From Candidatus Zambryskibacteria bacterium RIFCSPLOWO2_02_FULL_39_14 (GTDB lineage Bacteria; Patescibacteriota; Minisyncoccia; Phycocordibacterales; Zambryskibacteraceae), in NCBI GenBank assembly GCA_001824135.1, contig MHWM01000022.1:9836-16622 (forward strand): a stretch of DNA of 6,787 bases, read 5' to 3'. The position numbers and the translations under genes are program-made. The notes under the pieces are model-generated. The model did no database searches. It was given only the letters and a program-made list of their open reading frames with translations, and was not told where the DNA came from. Below are positions 5,818 to 6,787 of this stretch, in pieces. Every line of letters starts with the position of its first letter. Position 1 is the stretch's first letter.

Positions 5818-6149
5818 ATCTAGGTCATAAACATTGTAAGCCCTGTGAGAAAGAGACTCTGCCGTTAACTGCTGTTGAAAATAAAAAACTAGCAGAAGAA
5901 GTGGATAACTGGATGATAGAAGAAAACAAAAAACTTGAAAAAGTTTTAGTTTTCAAAGATTTTAAAGAAGCTCTGAACTTCGTAGATAAAGTCGGAAAAA
6001 TAGCAGAGACTGAAAACCATCATCCTGATATATCTATATTTGATTATAAAAAAGTCAGGATAGTACTCTACACACACGCCATAGACGGTCTATCGGAAAA
6101 CGATTTTATCCTCGCTTCCAAGATAGACGAGTTAAACAGGAAAGACTAA
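5814..6149 (+). CDS. Pterin-4a-carbinolamine dehydratase (PCD/DCoH) family protein
   Basis: PCD enzymes dehydrate 4a-hydroxytetrahydropterin to regenerate the cofactor of aromatic amino acid hydroxylases. The 111-residue length is typical. The active-site signature is intact: ETENHHPDIS at 65-74 with H69 and H70, then YTHAIDGLSENDF at 86-98 with H88, corresponding to the three catalytic histidines of the rat enzyme. The N-terminal CKPC (8-11) followed by LPLT is also usual in bacterial members. The ATG overlaps the LOG stop as ATGA, indicating translational coupling. No aromatic hydroxylase is present in the window, so the physiological role is open; standalone PCDs in organisms without such hydroxylases have been proposed to act in other pterin pathways, including molybdopterin. 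Its stop codon interlocks with that of the convergent doxX-like gene. Confidence 0.92.
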   Translation: MNLGHKHCKPCEKETLPLTAVENKKLAEEVDNWMIEENKKLEKVLVFKDFKEALNFVDKVGKIAETENHHPDISIFDYKKVRIVLYTHAIDGLSENDFILASKIDELNRKD

Positions 6150-6532
6150 GCGCCTAAAGACATTGCCCAAGGAGTAGGTATAGAAAGAAGCATTAGAATT
6201 GCCCCCAAAAGAGCCATGTTCTTCATAAATTGCACTTGATCGCCTGCGCGCGCTTGACCTTCTTCTTTCCAGAAAGCATGCATAGTGAAAGTAACTGGAA
6301 TGAGAAAAAGAACAAGAGCAGATATGCCAGCTTCAACACGAACGCCGGTTAATATGCTGTATCCGCCAAAGAGAAGTAAGAGACCTGATCCGATTACAGC
6401 CACTTTGGCTTTAGGAACTTTTTTCATCTCGGCATAAGCGACAAGATTTGAACTTTTAAACAAGTGGTTGTAAGCGCCAACAAGAAAATATCCTCCCAAG
6501 AGAATTCTACCGATAAGGAATATACTGTCCAT
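6146..6532 (-). CDS. DoxX-family integral membrane protein
   Basis: DoxX-like proteins are small four-helix membrane proteins. Some relatives are linked to terminal quinol oxidase or to thiol/oxidative-stress complexes, but the function of most is unknown. The 128 residues show four hydrophobic segments at about 5-20, 42-62, 66-84 and 104-122. Family features include RILLGGYFLVGAYNHL near the N-terminus (9-24) and the QFMKNMALLGAILML segment (101-115) before the last helix. The hydrophilic loop at 86-101 has the charged stretch KEEGQARAGD. It is transcribed leftward from an extended -10 promoter 29 nt upstream and has no Shine-Dalgarno. Its TAG stop overlaps the TAA of the convergent dehydratase gene, so neither gene has room for its own terminator. 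A specific substrate or partner cannot be assigned. Confidence 0.85.
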   Translation of the reverse strand: MDSIFLIGRILLGGYFLVGAYNHLFKSSNLVAYAEMKKVPKAKVAVIGSGLLLLFGGYSILTGVRVEAGISALVLFLIPVTFTMHAFWKEEGQARAGDQVQFMKNMALLGAILMLLSIPTPWAMSLGA

Positions 6533-6561
6533 GATTTTTAAATAAATTTGTAAGTGCGAAT

Positions 6562-6570
6562 ATTATAGCA
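6562..6570 (-). promoter_or_regulatory. Extended -10 promoter of the doxX-like gene
   Basis: Reading leftward, TGC-TATAAT combines a perfect -10 hexamer with the TGn extension in the 61-bp gap after the right-edge gene. The -35 region at 17 bp reads AAGAAA and does not match. Unlike the other promoters here, 29 nt separate the hexamer from the ATG, so a leader of about 22 nt is expected; that leader contains no purine-rich ribosome binding site. Confidence 0.6.
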
Positions 6571-6593
6571 CCTTCTCTGTTTCTTTTCTTTAA

Positions 6594-6787
6594 CTATTTA
6601 GCGACGGCATCTTGATATTTAGACATTATTGCTGATTCGACTTCTTCTTTGCTACGACCATATTTGAGAGATGACAAGTTTTTGATTGGCTCAACAATTG
6701 TAGGATCACCGACTTGCTTAGGTGCAAGGCGAATATCAAACGGTTCAGCCGGCCGACCATTAACAAGCATCTTTAAATAAGCGTTAA
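6594..6787 (-). CDS. C-terminal 63 residues of an unidentified protein (5' part outside window)
   Basis: An open leftward frame runs from the right edge to a TAG at 6596-6594 and encodes 63 residues. The visible tail contains NGRPAEPFDIRLAP, then VGDPTIVEPIKNL, then a basic SLKYGRSKEEVESAI segment that should form helices, ending in DAVAK. I cannot identify it firmly. From memory, tails with LSxLKYGR-like segments occur at the end of VirD4/TraG-type DNA-transfer ATPases annotated in Patescibacteria, so a type IV secretion-like ATPase is a possible but weak guess. It has no membrane segment or catalytic motif in the part seen. The doxX-like promoter begins about 24 nt after its stop, with no hairpin terminator between. 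Confidence 0.7.
   Translation of the reverse strand, partial: NAYLKMLVNGRPAEPFDIRLAPKQVGDPTIVEPIKNLSSLKYGRSKEEVESAIMSKYQDAVAK

Noticed and set aside
6568..6593. Possible terminator after the right-edge gene
   Set aside because: The stretch is a purine-rich run without an inverted repeat and leads straight into the doxX extended -10.
1..6787. CRISPR array, insertion sequence, toxin-antitoxin, phage or defence cassette
   Set aside because: I found no spaced direct repeats, transposase motifs, terminal inverted repeats or small paired genes. Nearly all of the sequence is occupied by recognisable core genes.

Overview
The window looks like a compact, A+T-rich piece of chromosome from a bacterium with a small genome, most probably a member of the Patescibacteria (Candidate Phyla Radiation, Parcubacteria-like). 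This assignment is inferred from several features. The prolyl-tRNA synthetase is about 416 residues and lacks the editing insertion. The clamp-loader delta' subunit is reduced to 208 residues. The frr, rseP and proS genes sit together without the uppS, cdsA and dxr genes that often lie between them. Shine-Dalgarno sequences are almost absent, and gene spacing is extremely tight. The standard genetic code fits: every gene has its expected length with TGA read as stop, which argues against the Gly-recoded Absconditabacteria/Gracilibacteria.

Layout. From 5050 leftward runs a minus-strand array of six genes: a membrane-anchored FKBP peptidyl-prolyl isomerase (5050-4562), delta'-like HolB (4555-3929), ribosome recycling factor Frr (3921-3370), site-2 protease RseP (3363-2260), ProRS (2217-967) and MreB (967 to beyond the left edge). 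Diverging from it across a 50-bp region is a two-gene plus-strand unit: a LOG-family nucleotide phosphoribohydrolase (5101-5817) overlapped by a pterin-4a-carbinolamine dehydratase-like protein (5814-6149). That unit converges on a minus-strand DoxX-family membrane protein (6532-6146), and their stop codons interlock. At the right edge is the last 63 codons of a minus-strand gene of uncertain identity (stop at 6596-6594). No intergenic stretch exceeds about 61 bp. I see no tRNA, rRNA, CRISPR, insertion sequence, riboswitch or convincing rho-independent terminator.

How it works together. The leftward array is housekeeping: clamp loading, ribosome recycling, tRNA-Pro charging, membrane proteolysis, extracytoplasmic folding and cell shape. 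The most notable signal is in expression rather than gene content. Three genes (proS, frr, LOG) have a TATAAT/TATGAT hexamer followed by exactly 6 nt and then ATG, which predicts leaderless mRNAs. Three of the four best promoters (frr, LOG, doxX) also carry the TGn extended -10 element with no good -35. I found no defence system, mobile element or clearly new multi-gene machine here. The candidates for something less described are the leaderless promoter grammar and the overlapping LOG/dehydratase pair.
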